Shown here one piece after another: positions 10,366 to 22,554 of a stretch of 64,000 nucleotides of DNA. The stretch comes from Earliella scabrosa (Eukaryota > Basidiomycota > Agaricomycetes > Polyporales > Polyporaceae), in the NCBI GenBank assembly GCA_022605405.1, contig JABYQQ010000001.1, forward strand, positions 3,410,001-3,474,000, read 5' to 3'. Under the pieces are notes generated by a model, which did no database searches, was not told where the DNA came from, and saw only the letters and a program-made list of their open reading frames with translations. The translations under genes and the position numbers were made by a program. The stretch's first letter is position 1. The number at the start of each line of letters is the position of its first letter.

Positions 10366-13300
10366 CTAGTCCGTTTCGTCAGAGCTGCCGCTGTCACCCC
10401 ATCCCGCCCGCTTGAGCTTAGTCGGCGCGGGCGAGATGTCAGCGGCCACTGTGACGGTAGCGTTGAAGCTGTGCCTAAAGGGCGGAATGTTCTTGGGGAG
10501 AAGGACCGTCTGCTTCCAAGCCATGCCGGGCGACCTCTGCGGAGAGGAGGGGGCAGGAAGCGTCATCGAGCCGGCGGAGGTTGGACGAGAATCGGAGCTC
10601 GAGGTGAGGGGATCAGGCACGGACACAAGCCGCTCGACGCTCTGCTCGGAATCGTCAGTGAGGTCGACAAGGGCAGAAGACGCCGAGGAGGACGAACGCC
10701 GTCCGGGCTTGAAGACCGACAGCATGCTGGGCCGGAAGCCCTCCTGCGACGTCATGAACGTCAGCGGTGCTGGCATTGGCGCTATAGCGCAAGGTTCATT
10801 AGCTCACCTCCTCAGAAGACACCTCATGATCGATGTTTCCGGGAGCAGGGCTGTCGACATCGAGTGACTCTTCAATAGGTTCAGGCTCGAAGAGGTCTCC
10901 GAAGCTTGCTTGCGAGGTCCGCGACGTTGTCTTGGATAAGGAGAGATCGGCATACTCCTCAGGCTCGATCTCGTCACCCCCAGAAGTCGGTGTGGGAGCC
11001 CATCTTCGCCTAGCCATGTTGAGCGGATTAGGTTTGAAGAGGGCAGCTGCAAGCGCGGGCTTGTTGACCATCAGCTTGGGACGCGAGAACATCCGGGGAC
11101 CCGAATCGTCCGAATCGATCTCGGCCTCGTCCTCTTGTTCCGCAGGATCTTCGTCGCCGTATATATCATCACCAACGACCAACGGCTGATCGCCTTCGTC
11201 CTCGGGCGTGACAGGAAGAGTGTCGTCATCGGTCGTCGAGGATTGGCGGCCTGCTTCCGTCAACTCTGGCGGCTCTTCGGGAGGCACCGACGAAGTCCAC
11301 TTGCGTCGAGCGAATGTGTGAGGGTTGGGCCGAGAATAGAGGCCCACGCCGCTTTTCATAGCGGCTAGGAAGGGACGCCGAAATGTTATTGGCTCTGGGT
11401 CAGCCTCATCCTGTGATCCCGTGCCCTCGTCGTTCTCGTTCGATACTGCGGACAAGTCCGTCTCTTCCCCCTCCACTTTCACTCGCGGCTCGTCGTCCTC
11501 ATCGAGTCGGCGACGCTTCCCCCTTTCGTCAACCGCATCCTCCCGGTCGTCTTGCGACCGCTTGTGAGAAAGTGGAAGAGCGTCGTCGCTGCCTGCGTCG
11601 CCCGGGCGATCTCGTGTTCGGGCAAACCTCTCGCCATCGCCGTCGTCCGTCTTGGAGCGCGGCTTTGGCCGCTTGTGCCGCAGAGAACGGCGCCCGCCAG
11701 CGAACTGGAAGTTCCTCCTCATGAACTTGCCGTTCGTGCTCGCCTTCTTCCCAAACCGCCCATTCGCCTCACGCGGCTGCGACGCGACAGCAAGCGACTT
11801 GGGGGTAGGGATCTTCGGCCCCGCCTCTGTCTTAACGGTGACAGGGGTAACAGGCGCAGATGGTAAGTCACCAGTGCTTCGGAGATGGCGGTCACTGGTC
11901 GGAGTCTGTGGGGGAGTGAGAGACGACTCCGAGGGATTGGGGTGGGAGATGCTCGAGGTAGACGCAGTGGACACAGGAGCCTTGGACGATCCAGCCACGG
12001 ACGAAGCGCCCTTGCCCTTGGGCGGGGGTTCGCTTTCGCGCATCTTGAGGCTTGGGACTCGGGTGCGGCTGCTGCGACGCTCCTTCATCCCCAGGAGCTC
12101 GCGTGCCTTGTTCGACATCCCCACCTTATTCTTAGGAGGGCGCCCGCGTCCTCGGCTAGTCGAGCCTGGTTCGACCTTGGGTCGCTTCGGCGAAGGGGCC
12201 CCTTCTGGCTCGACGGAGCGTTGCCGTTTGAACGGCCTCTTCTCAACTGCGGATGCGGAGCGCGAGCCAGACGCAGCATTGGAGAGCTTGTGGTTGAGGG
12301 TGGCAAGGTTCTTTTGAGAGAGGTAGGCAGGCGTGATGCTCCTCTGCTCGCGCGGGGTAGGAAGGAAAGCGGGTGTGCCGTCGGTGGGCGTGCGTTCGGG
12401 CCAGCGACAGGCATAGATAGCGAAGTGACGCATACACCTGTTGCACAAGAGCAATGGTGTTACAGATTGACATCCAAAATCACAGATGTGTTCACGCACC
12501 TCGGACACTCTTGGTTGACCTGCTTACGCGGTCGTCCCCTCTTCCCCGTCTTCTCCGGCAATCCGTTCCATACCACCTTGTCCTCCACCGAGATCACGGG
12601 CAAGACGTTTCTGCACGTCATGCACGTTGGGAGCAGTTTGCCGTCGACGCCGCGAGGCCCGTCCTGCGGCTTCTTGATAGTGCCGCTGTCGACTGGAGTC
12701 GGCAGAGGGGGGCGCTTTCGCAGCGAGCGACCTTCCATCTCCGGATCCTCCTTCGCCTTGCCCTTGAGATCGGCCGCGTCCCCGACCGAGTCGATGGCTG
12801 ATGCGGGGGCCTTGCCTTTGCGGTCCGGCAAGGGTGTGCTCACGCGGGACACCGACGACTCGCCGCGCGCCCGCAGGCGTGACGAGGAGCGTAGGGTCGG
12901 TCCGTCGACGACAGACCCGTTGTCTGACGTGAGTGGGGGCGTTTCGAGCTGACGCACCGCCGACGCGGAGCGCGAGACGGTGGCGCGCGCCTTGCCTTTG
13001 TCTCTACCGCTGAGACTCGCGCTGACGCTCTCCAGTTCAGAAGCCGCCCTCGCCTTCTGTGCGCGCGTGCACACTGAATATGCTGTCGCGGGCGTCGCCT
13101 TGCGGGGTGTCGATACCGCGGACGCCGAACAGCTCTCGGCGACGAGCGTCTCGGTCTCTGGCGTCAGCAATCCGGTGAGTTTTGAGGAGCCAGCGATGGC
13201 TGGACCAGCCGACGAGGAGCGCGGGGCCGACGTGAGTTCCGATGTGGCGTCGGGCTCAGCCTCGGCCTCAACATCTGCGTCAGAGTCGTCGCCTGGGTCA

Positions 13301-14717
13301 TCTTCTTCGTTGGCGAGCACCGCATACACACCACGTCTCGTGCGGCGTTCGTTGACGTTGATAGGGTCTTGCGCGGACGTATCTTCGCGATCCGTGGTCC
13401 AATCGGACTCGTTGTCGGAAGTAGTAGTTTCAGGGGAAGAGCCGGAATCGGAGACCTCGTCGTCGTTCTGCGGTGCGTAACCACCCCTCTTGTTGAGTTC
13501 ACAGGTCTGGCAGAGGCAGTGACGATTGTTGCGGCCGACTGCGGAAGCGAAGAAGGCACAGAATGTCAGAAGACGGTTGAGGGTCGACAGGATCAACAGC
13601 GATGCACAGGGAACACTCACAGTATCCATCACCATAGTGTGCTGTGACTTCCTCCCCGACGGCAATGGCCTTGATCACGCGAAACGTAATATACCGACCC
13701 TCGCGGAAGAGTTCAACATTGTGGTCGCAGTCATGCTATGCGGTGCAAAAGTCGAAGTGAAGACATGGAAGGAAGATTGTCAGCACAGACGCGGAGGCAT
13801 GCCTCGCCACATTGTAGCGAGGCCGAAAAAACGAACCAGGGGCAAAAAACTCACGTTGACGAAGCGAGCCGGGCCCAAGAATAGATGGTTCTTCTTGAGC
13901 TGCTTGGAATGGATGACGCTAAAGTCGCGACGAATGCCAACTCCGTCGGCCTGACCAACGTCGGTACCCTTGAGCTCCTTGTCCTCCTCGTCGGTAAGGT
14001 CGGCCATTGACCCTTTGAGTTCGGAGATAACCTGGCCCGGGGCGAGCGGACGCGTGGCAAGGATGCACAGCTCGGACTTGCCAGTGCGATGTGAGTACCT
14101 GGAGGTGTGGGCAATCTCGATCGAGCCGGATGGGAGGTAGAGCTCGAAGTAACGGGACGCATGGCTAGAGATGATGGAAGAGGGCGTCAGCGGCGGCGCG
14201 CGATGGGGTTAGCGATGAAATGCATACGTGGCGAACGCGTTGATCTGCTTCTGGGTGTAGGTTCGAATGTAGTAACGAACCGCAGCGAGTCTGGGAGGGT
14301 GTATGCGGTGAGTGGGGAGGAGAGGGTGGTTTGGGAGGTTGGGGACGCACGATAGGAGATCATCAACGGCCTGACGGATGGCCGTCTGGTTTGGGCCCTT
14401 TGCGGCGACAAGCTGCGCGTGGAAGACGGAGGAAAGGGTCGCGAGGAGGGATGAGACGTCATAGGGAGGGGGAGAGGGAACAACGAGGCACTCACACGTC
14501 TGACGATCTGCATTAACTCTTCTGGATCAGTCTTTGGGAGCCTCCTGGAGGGATCCATCTTGTGGACGACGAGAGGGAAACCACCGGTGCCAAGCTTCTC
14601 GACGAGGAGGTGGCTTAGGAAGTCGTCGTCGCGCGAAAGGTCGCGCATGTTCATGATCTTGGTGGGCCGCCATGCACCCTTGAGGATGGACGAGCGGGAG
14701 CTCGCCGCAGGAGGCAT
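10366..14717 (-). CDS. SET9: SET9/Suv4-20-type histone H4-K20 methyltransferase
   Basis: Nuclear SET-domain enzyme that methylates histone H4 lysine 20. Exons: 14717..14496, 14412..14351, 14290..14228, 14164..13855, 13735..13621, 13538..12500, 12437..10808, 10743..10366. All phases close, about 1,272 aa. The N-terminal Suv4-20 domain shows DDDFLSHLLVEKLGTGGFP; the SET core reads ARFVNHDCDHNVELF, GEEVTAHYGDGYFG, then the post-SET-like RHCLCQTCE. Downstream is a long Ser/Thr/Pro/acidic disordered tail. Near the middle, a CMTC and a CPRC pair (the latter created across the 12499-12438 intron) followed by a WPER motif look like a second zinc site, which supports joining exons 6 and 7. A more upstream in-frame ATG exists at 14879; 14717 is preferred because conserved sequence starts soon after it. 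Confidence 0.9.
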
Positions 14718-16162
14718 TGTGGGCACTGTGGGCCGAACGCGCGCGCAGGAGGAGTGCGGGACGCGGAACGGAGGGGAGAAGACGGGAAGAGGGAGATGAG
14801 AGTGGAGAAGAGAAAGGGACTGGCGGTGGCAGAGGAGAGACACACGCGACGTGTTTGCGGACCGCCCGCGCTCTGTCACCGTTCAGTTCGACTTGGGAAT
14901 CGCAAACAGCGGCAGACGCTCGCGGCACTTGTCCGCCTTTTAAGTGCCGCTCGCCGCCTCTGCCTCTGCCCGTTGCTTTCTCTCTCCGTGCCACAGCCCC
15001 AGCCAGGCCACAGCACAATGCTCCCCCCGGCGCGGAGACAACACCACCGCGCGACAACGCCGGCCACACAACACTACGAGGGTTTCACCCTTTGCGAGGG
15101 CGCGTATGTCGACTGATCTGTGGAGAAAAGGCATCCCTATCGTCAGTACGGAATGTTGACTAGAATGGCAGGGATAACCCACCTTTTCCCCTAAAATATG
15201 ACTTATACTCCTGGGTATCCCAAAAGTCTCTTCCATTGATATTCATGGATATCTTCCTCCAAAGCCTACCGGTTTCTCTCACCACCTCTGAGGCAACAAA
15301 TCTCTTCCCACTCGTGATAGAACTTGTACATATCATATGAGCCTTTGCTCTCATAGAGCGCCCTGTACTATGAGGAGGATACAAAGGTCGTGAAGCATTG
15401 ACTCGGATTTCCGCCATCAGCACAGCATTCTGCGAAGTCTGTACGAATGTTTTAGTCACAAAGGCCTGAAAGCCCGCCAATTAAGTCAGCGGTTACCATC
15501 ACCCTTTGCGCGATAAGCATGTTCGGTTCATTATCTAACTGATAAAGTCTACCACACAGACGTGTTCAATAGCTGAGCGCATTGTGAGGAGCAATCGCCC
15601 GGTCATTGGGGCACCGGAATAAAAGTAGATTAGCAGCTACTTCGATAGACGTTCCTGTGCATTGTCATAGCTTCCACATGATGCGGTGCAAAGGCGAGAC
15701 AAGTGAAGTTGCGCGAAAGCCTATCAAAAAGGCTGACAAAGCAAAGTCAACAAAAGGCTGGGCAGTCCGGGCCGGTGGGCGCCGGCGGTCTGGGCCCAGA
15801 GCGCTAGTACTCGTGGCCATGGCGAGCACACGGATCGCGCGTCTCTGCTGCCAGCCTCTGCTGCTAACCTCCTACTGCTAGTGCTAGGACTGGGCCAGGG
15901 GTACAAGTTTGAGCGGGTTTGGGTGCGTACAAGCGAGTTTGGTGCGCTAACTGCTGTCATCTTTAGGTTGAACGCGATCGCCACTGGCCATAGTGGCCTC
16001 GAGCTCTTTGGCTTTTGCCCTGTTGCTATGTCGCATTCCACGTCACCACTCAAATGCTTTTGATCAATGCGGGATCCTAGTCTTTGACGTAGAATGCAGC
16101 AGAACAGCCCATGGCCAAAGTGGCCCCCCCAGACTGCAAAAGCACCTTTGTGAGTGCTCCTC
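14718..16162. other. Intergenic region after SET9 promoter; no firm gene
   Basis: About 1.4 kb. It contains the SET9 promoter. A minus-strand open stretch (15480-15160, 106 codons) is AT-richer than its surroundings and carries a basic segment ending RDFWDTQEYKSYFRGKGG, but no splice or family support was found. Confidence 0.4.
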
Positions 16163-16170
16163 TATATATA
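16163..16170 (+). promoter_or_regulatory. TATA box upstream of the small coiled-coil gene
   Basis: TATATATA about 90 nt before the ATG at 16258. Between them the 16-nt phrase CCGTCCTCTTCAACAT occurs twice, the second copy running into the start codon. Confidence 0.45.
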
Positions 16171-16257
16171 CGATCCGACGACCAGCGTGCACCCTCCAGT
16201 CTACTGCCACCGTCCTCTTCAACATCCCGTCCACTCCAACATACCGTCCTCTTCAAC

Positions 16258-16621
16258 ATGTCTTCTTCCTGTAATCCTCCCCACGCGTCCAACGGTGGAG
16301 ATGCGCCTCCAGCCGACAACTCTTCGTCGTCTCTTCGTGCGTAGTCATGTTTCGTACCCGGATGCCTGCTCACTTTACGACCCAGGAGCTCTTGCTAACG
16401 AGCTGCGCATGACTCAACTCGAGCGTCGGAAGGCAGAGCGCAACAGCAGGGAGAGAATGGCGCGCATGAATCGCGACTTGGAGAGTGCGCGCGCTAGAGG
16501 GGAGGAGATCTCTCATCATGTCGAGGACTTGATGGCTCGCCTACTGGCCATGCTCAGTGCGTTGAACAGTTTCCATCTACGCGAACATGGTCTGATATAT
16601 TCCCAAGAATCGACCAAATGA
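16258..16621 (+). CDS. Small basic coiled-coil protein, unrecognised
   Basis: Exons 16258..16336 and 16386..16621 joined by a 49-nt phase-1 intron (GTGCGT...CCCAG) give 104 aa. The N-terminus is Ser/Pro/Asn-rich. The C-terminal two thirds is a charged, heptad-like helix (ELRMTQLERRKAERNSRER, then a Leu/Met-rich stretch), so a coiled coil is likely. No catalytic motif. It stands alone between SET9 and the 18-kb gene and has its own TATA element. Homology unknown; it is called a gene because of splice phase, promoter and amino-acid pattern. Confidence 0.5.
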
Positions 16622-18088
16622 TTGGACCTCTTCGACTTTGCCCCTCCATCCATCTCCTTGCCGCAAACCACCCGTCTCGGCACACTCGTTGCTCCACCGC
16701 TCTTCCCTCTACATCCTTCCATCTTCCTTGTACATCCTCCCATATTTCTTCTACATCATTCCATCTTCCTCCGTGCTCCCCTCCCTAGCTGCCGTTCACA
16801 CATCTCGGTTTTGAGTGCGCGTCCCGAATGTATTACTTACCTTCAATGCGTGTTGCGTTTGACGCGTTGAATATCGGTGTGATTACGCACTTCGGAACCG
16901 GTATTGTACATGTCTGCCAGATGGTGCCCTCTCGCTGGATGAAGAAGGACAGCGGAGGCGCTTATGAGCGAGCGGGCGGGCGGGCGGGCGGGCGGGCGAA
17001 CTTCCAAATATGTTAGTGGGCGAGATTGCACATAGCCGACTGGACTCCTCGGTCCGTGCCAGAGCGTCGGGGTAAGGAGCTGGGTCACAGCAAGCCTGTA
17101 GCGATGTAGTTCCACGGTGCACACCTGCACATCTCGCGCTCGCTGTCATCGGTCCGCGCTCAAGCGCGATCATGGGCATCCTTGGGCGATTATCACCTAT
17201 AACGCGGGCCTCTTCCCTGTTCGGGCACCTGTTTCGACGTGTTGTTTCGACACAGTGACCATATGTGTTCCGTATACCCATTTGGCCATTACTCAGCTCA
17301 TACGCAGTGGGAGATTGCTAAATCACCGAAGGGTCGGCGGTGTTTGGCCATGTGCATCGTCGTTCCATCGTTGCTCATCGCATGTCTGCGCCAAGACGGA
17401 GATCTGGCGAGCGCAGGCGCGCCGCCGTGGTCATGAGGCGCCGCACCTTGACCGTCCTCCTCCGAGTGGCACAGGGGACGAGGGTGATACTTGCATGAAT
17501 GTACGCTACACCATATTCGTCAATATCCACAGCGAGTAACTGTCAGAGCCCGGCCGTCTGCTGGGTATCTCGATTGACCACAGCTGTTACAGCATGCTCG
17601 GCTCCAGCTGCCTGCAGGCTTTAGCCGGGTGGCACAATTTCCGTTCGGCTCGCTGTGCTTCGCATTGGTCGCTAGACTTCTCCCGTTCGCCGGAGGGTAC
17701 AGCAGCGCCGACCTATTCAGAGTCAACGCCGCGCTTTTCTCGGCTGGTGTGGCGAAACCGTACGCATGGAGTGCGATCGCGATAAGGGTCTGCCAGGCGC
17801 AACAGAGCTCGATTAGTATTGTAATGTACAATATGGGCACTACAGCCTATCAACGCCCTCGACGTATCGAAGGGAGAGGGGTTCTAAGCACATCTGGGGT
17901 CATCGAGTGCGTCTGGAGAGCACACAGGACTTGCGGGGGGTTCGTGACGACTTTCTCTTCTTGGGCAATTCGTGGACTGTTGTCTTGCTCGCCGGCTGAG
18001 CCGGCCCTTGTAGTTGCCGCTGGCGGATGCGCTGGCTCCTGGTGGCGAGCACTCGTGAGTGGGAGAAACTATCATATATCGTAGCGGT
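16622..18088. other. Long intergenic stretch with low-complexity repeats
   Basis: The first 200 bases downstream of the small gene are pyrimidine-rich with imperfect repeats of TTCCATCTTCC/TACATC. Farther on is a (CGGG)6 tract. No spliced coding chain was found up to the stop of the minus-strand gene at 18089. Confidence 0.45.
16973..16996. repeat. (CGGG)6 microsatellite
   Basis: Six perfect CGGG units; GC-only tract inside a short minus/plus ORF-poor region. Confidence 0.9.
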
Positions 18089-19866
18089 TCACCTTCTCAG
18101 GACAGGCTGACTATAGTCACACTGCGGAGTGGCCTTCTGTGGCTGCACTATATGGGTCTGCCTGTCGACACCCTCTAGTGAGGCGAAGCGATTGACGACC
18201 GCCGTCAGTCCGGATCCGTCGTTATGCGCCGGGGCATCAGGGAGGCGGTCAACGTCCACAGCTGCAGCAGCCAACTCCGTCGGGGTGTCACCCACAGGAA
18301 GTGGGGCAGGGCTGGCGGCAGATGAGTCATAGAGCCATCGACTCGAGGGAGTTGGACTGCTCGTTGCGAGCTGTGCTCCTATGACATGCTCTACTCGGCG
18401 CCAGGGAGGAAGGCTGCTGGCGTATGTGCTCATGTAGGATGCTTCTCGAGCCTCGCGTTCAACGGTCGAAGACGCCGGGTTTGTGACAGCGACGCCATGG
18501 GAGATGTAGTGGGGCATTACGGCTTGCTGTCCGCAATCTAGGCGTTGAACCGAATGATCTTGCAAGTCTTGTTGATCATTTACGCGACCGGCAATACGGG
18601 CACGAGACCAGAAAGTGGACGCGTCACCGTCTGACTGCGACGGAGAGTGCGAGTACTCTCGAGGCTCCGCCTCGAGACTCATGCTTGTAACACTCTCCCG
18701 CTGTTGCTGTGCTGTATCGTGCATGGCATGGGGTCGGGTTTCGCTATCTATGACGACTTCCATGTCGTCACATTGGCTACACGGAGTGACGGTGAGTGTC
18801 GACTCAACGGGAGAAGGGCAGACTCCCAACTTACCTCTCGTCATCTGCCTCGTCACCAGGATAAAGCAGTTCCCAGCCGTAATAGGATGTCTCTGGTGGA
18901 TCAGCGACAGCAGCCCGAGGTGCCTGAAGAGAGGGTGCGGTCGCACTCGGGTGCTGGTCATCATCGAGTCCATATACCGCAGGGGCGAGGCTGGATATTC
19001 CGGGGATTTCCACCGGCGCGCGTGAGGTTGGAACGAGCCAGAAAGATATCTCTCCTGCAGATGATTCCATCAGCACCGCCGGGTGCCCGTTGAAGGTTGT
19101 CGGTATCTCTGAGATGCTCGGTTAGTGTTGGCTTCTCGCGGAGAGACTGGCGTACCGACCTGTGAGGGTGCGGCCAGAAGGAGCCGCGTAATACCTGCGC
19201 AACGCGTCGGTCACAGATTGTAATGGTGCTGAGTGACGCTTAATAGGTCATATTAGCAGGTACCTATAAGGGCGCGAACAGTGTCTCACCTCTGGTTGGA
19301 GCACTTCCGAGGTCCAGTTCGCGGTATCGAACACATTGTCGATTCCCAGTACAGAGGAAGACGAGTAGGTGCGCGCTGGCATGGGATCCGCCTGGGTATC
19401 TGAGTGAGCGTGACGCTGCAGATTCGCACAGCGTACGAGACTCACATAAGCCTGGGATGACGTGACTCCATTCGAGAAAGAGCCTGTCTGATACATCGTG
19501 AGACAAGTCTGGACACCAGGTCGGGTCGCGCTATCGCTCACCTGGATTCGACAAGCCTCCTCCATACTATGTACTGTCGCTGTCTCGCAGTGGGGAGTAG
19601 TACTCTGCATCGCGCTCGGCAGTGAAACCACTGCGCCGCTATTCTGAAAAGCAACATCGTCCGTGTGATAGACACCGGAGGACGCAGATGTTGTCACTCA
19701 CGGTGACGCGGTCAGAGCATTCGTTCGTCAAGAGCCACGAGCGCGTGGGTGGGATTGCGCGAGGCTGAGGGTGGTGGGGGAGGCAGTAGCCAGCAGCAGT
19801 CGCTTGCGGCCAGGGGAAAGGTACCGGTGTTGACGATCTTGGGTGGTCTTTGGGTGGATGTTGCAT
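18089..19866 (-). CDS. Unrecognised multi-exon gene, 501 aa
   Basis: Exons 19866..19702, 19643..19542, 19487..19290, 19238..19160, 19108..18835 and 18776..18089. Every junction is a GT-AG intron of 51-58 nt and every phase closes, giving 501 aa. Exon 4/5 carries the most conserved-looking segment: VTDALRRYYAAPSGRTLT then IPTTFNGHPAVLMES, followed by an aromatic GEISFWLVP motif and YYGWELLYPGDE. The last exon is Ser/Glu/Ala-rich and probably disordered. No signal peptide or membrane helix. Family not recognised. An AT-rich CATAAAT lies about 60 nt upstream of the ATG. Confidence 0.6.
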
Positions 19867-20511
19867 CTTGAGTGCGACTCGTGCTGGTAGAACAAGGAGA
19901 CGTTGACTTCGCGCGAGGTCGTAATTTATGTATCCGAGTGCAGGAGCCGCCTCTCCTATATTCGATACGCTAGGTGAGCATCGGACTTAAGCTTGAGTTC
20001 GCGCCAACTGCGTTGTAGCATATCGCGAAATTGGTGGATCGAAACAAGCAGTGCACGCTATAGCTAGCGCTGACGCATGCAAGTTGAAATCCGGCATAGG
20101 CCGAGATCTGACGGCGATTGACGGGAGATCTCGACTCGATCTGGCAATGTTCGCATTTGGCAGGCGAAGGACAGAACCTTGGGGTGGCGATGCCCACTCT
20201 CATCACTGCAAGTACTCATGTGGGTGCTCTCCGAAAGAAGAAATCAACTGGTATGTGCCACCCCGACACATTGTCCGATACACGCCACTCGAACCTGCTC
20301 ATGTCAGCATCCCGCAAGTGTCCGCTTGCGTATGTCTCCGACACACGGCGGCGGCTACAACTGACCACGACTTGACCGCCGCCAACAGGCTCCGAGGTAT
20401 CAAGGACAATGGCCGGTACGCACTGGGCTCGCGCCGGGGCAGATACATAAACAGCGAACTCGGACACGCTGAGACCCAAGCGCGCTCCCTCCAACCTCGC
20501 CGTTCCCGCTC
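19867..20511. other. Divergent intergenic region
   Basis: 645 bp between the starts of a minus-strand and a plus-strand gene; two promoters expected, no other feature seen. Confidence 0.5.
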
Positions 20512-21154
20512 ATGACATCCCGCAGTTATATCAGAATTCCGAATGTCACTCTCGTCTTCTCTTCCGGTGGCCGGCGTCCACGCACAGAGATCGGTGTCAA
20601 AGTTTACCTGGTAGATACCTACAGCTCCCGTATGTCGAAGTTTCAATCCCGGTTTGCCTCTTTGTCTGATCGACCCCGTTGACCCCGTCGTTTCAGGTTG
20701 GCTGCTAGTAGAATTCCCTTACTGCCGAGCTGAGGATCTACCATTTCCCACCGGAACTCTGAAGTCGAGACTCCCGGTGTTGGTAAACAAGCTATCCAAA
20801 GGCTTTACCTTCGAGTACTGTCGGGTGAGTTCACCAACTTACCACGTGTCTCACAAGCTCTGATGCGCGGCGACTCCACCCTAGCGCGATCGAGTGTGCC
20901 GATGGACGGTGTCGTCTCGCACCCCGCTTGTTCTGTCTTTGGTTTTCTTCTTTCCAGAGGACTACGACGCCTTCAGAACCGCCATGGATGACATTGGTCC
21001 TCAGGGTCGGTGTCTGTTCAGTCGCCGACCCACTGTCACCAACGTCGCGTCTATGACAACCCGCGCATCCCTGACTCTCAAGGAGATCTTTCGTCAACTG
21101 GAGGTCGAGTGTCTGCCCATAGTGGAGGAAGAGGGTGACGACGTTGAGGAGTAG
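20512..21154 (+). CDS. Unrecognised 171-aa protein
   Basis: Exons 20512..20629, 20697..20824 and 20885..21154 close in phase to give 171 aa. The first two exons look beta-strand rich (SYIRIPNVTLVFSSGG, then EIGVKVYLVDTYSSRW and LLVEFPYCRAEDLPF). Exon 3 has a hydrophobic strand PLVLSLVFFFPEDYDAF followed by a helix, and an acidic tail EEEGDDVEE. The order of strands followed by a D-x3-F-x2-A helix resembles a PH-like fold, but this is only a pattern impression. It faces the minus-strand 21.2-22.1 kb gene tail to tail. Confidence 0.6.
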
Positions 21155-21231
21155 GAATTATCATAGAGCAAATGGGACGTAGATAACATGCTTTATAAAC
21201 CGGGTCCGATCAATACCACAACACGACGTCA

Positions 21232-22099
21232 CTATAGCATTTCTGCTCCCTATGAAAGGGATGAGCGCATCGTACAGTTAGTAGGAACTGCACTCACCCG
21301 AGCAGCTTTGAGCCGCGCCAGCCTGAGTCGCGTGGCCTCAATGCTCTTCACCAGATCGTCACTCTCAGCCTTGATAGCAGCAAGAACTGACTGCTCGTGT
21401 AACCGTCGACGACTCCCCGTGCGATCTTCACGTTGAACGCTGTTGTCGACGTTCAGCTTCGCCACCTCTGTGTGACAAGTGTGAGTAGGACAGACCGTCA
21501 AAGTACCAACTCGTTCGTTCAACTCACGGTAGGTAGGATAAGGCTTAGATAGTGTCGAGTACCTACTCGAACTCCTCCTTGTACGACGTGGATGAGCCCT
21601 CGTCTTGCAATGAGGGCATTGTGCATCGTCGGCCGTGTCAATCGAGTGGGAAAAAAATGTGGAGCTGCAAACGTACATCAGTGCACTGACTGAGGCAGAC
21701 GGCAATCAGTGCTTACAGTTCTCGACTGTGAGCAGTTGCCCGATCTTGTCCGTCTTGTTGCGTGATTCGTCTATGTGTAACGCGCAAAGTTTGGACGGGA
21801 TAAGAAGAGTCGGTCGGCTCAGCGGTGATGCAGGTTAGACTGAGAGGAGACGGCAGGTGCGTCCGCCTTCGCTCAAGAGGAGTTCGTGGTTTGGACGGTT
21901 TCTCGGCACGAAGATGTTTGGGTATCGCGGGCAGGACGAAGTGCCATGTACTGGGTGGTGGGTGCATATTCGGTGCTAGATGTGGGTTTATGGAAGGGAC
22001 GGCGCGGTGCAGGAAGGAACGCGGTGGTGATGGTGGTGGTCTGGTATCAAGTTGCAGTGCGTTCGCGCGTCTTAAGCGAAGTTCAACATATGCCTGCAA
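21232..22099 (-). CDS. Coiled-coil protein with a CPHC zinc-binding pair; 5' end uncertain
   Basis: Three 3' exons are well supported: 21664..21528, 21467..21298 and 21249..21232. The last intron has a textbook TACTAAC branch site, and phases close. The first of these exons carries a CPHC pair in a basic context. The second holds a heptad-rich helix (SVLAAIKAESDDLVKSIEA...). The layout, cysteines then coiled coil, resembles the RING gene at 31987-32748, but the other RING cysteines were not found. Upstream an open frame continues from 21713 to 22099 and enters at the right phase, yet its sequence is Pro/Arg-rich and unconvincing. The gene is real at the 3' end; the start is a guess. Confidence 0.45.
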
Positions 22100-22554
22100 G
22101 CATACGCACGCTGGCTTGCCGCGGAGATTGCCGCCACGATTTACATCACCAACTAATTCCGGACAACTGCACAGACTGCAAGATCAATTAGGTCCGGATC
22201 CAGACTTAGCTGTTGCCATATACAGAGAGGGACGGCTGTCCACCGAAACGGTTTTGTCCATAATAGTCCATGCGACATGTCACTAATAGGCGTACAGCAT
22301 TAATCCACTGCAAGACATGTACATATCCGACTAGCTACAGGCCTCCGACAGAGCAGTTGTCTCCCTGAACTGATACGACGCTCACTGCACAGTCTAGCGG
22401 AGTAGACTCGCTATCCCAACCTATCTGGCCTAGGCCTAGAGTTAGTTTAAATTTGATACCGTAACCAGGTGATAATACGCTCTGCCTGGTTACTTCGCTG
22501 GTCCCGCTTTCACAGGAAGTCATGCACTTTATTATGCGTGTATGGATGTGCATT
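22100..22554. other. Region downstream of the transposase gene
   Basis: About 450 bp, AT-richer, with no gene. A CACTAATAG at 22281-22289 and a CTAGTAGTG at 26957-26965 could be the ends of the CACTA element, but only 8 of the first 9 bases match as inverted repeats and no clean 3-bp target duplication is seen. Confidence 0.3.

Noticed and set aside
11652..12317. Plus-strand 221-codon frame opposite SET9
   Set aside because: Another shadow of the same minus-strand exon.
11885..12952. Plus-strand 355-codon open frame opposite SET9
   Set aside because: GC-rich shadow of the disordered minus-strand coding exons; no start context, no splice logic, Arg/Ser/Ala-only composition.
16973..16996. Telomere or centromere repeat
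   Set aside because: Only six CGGG units; a plain microsatellite.
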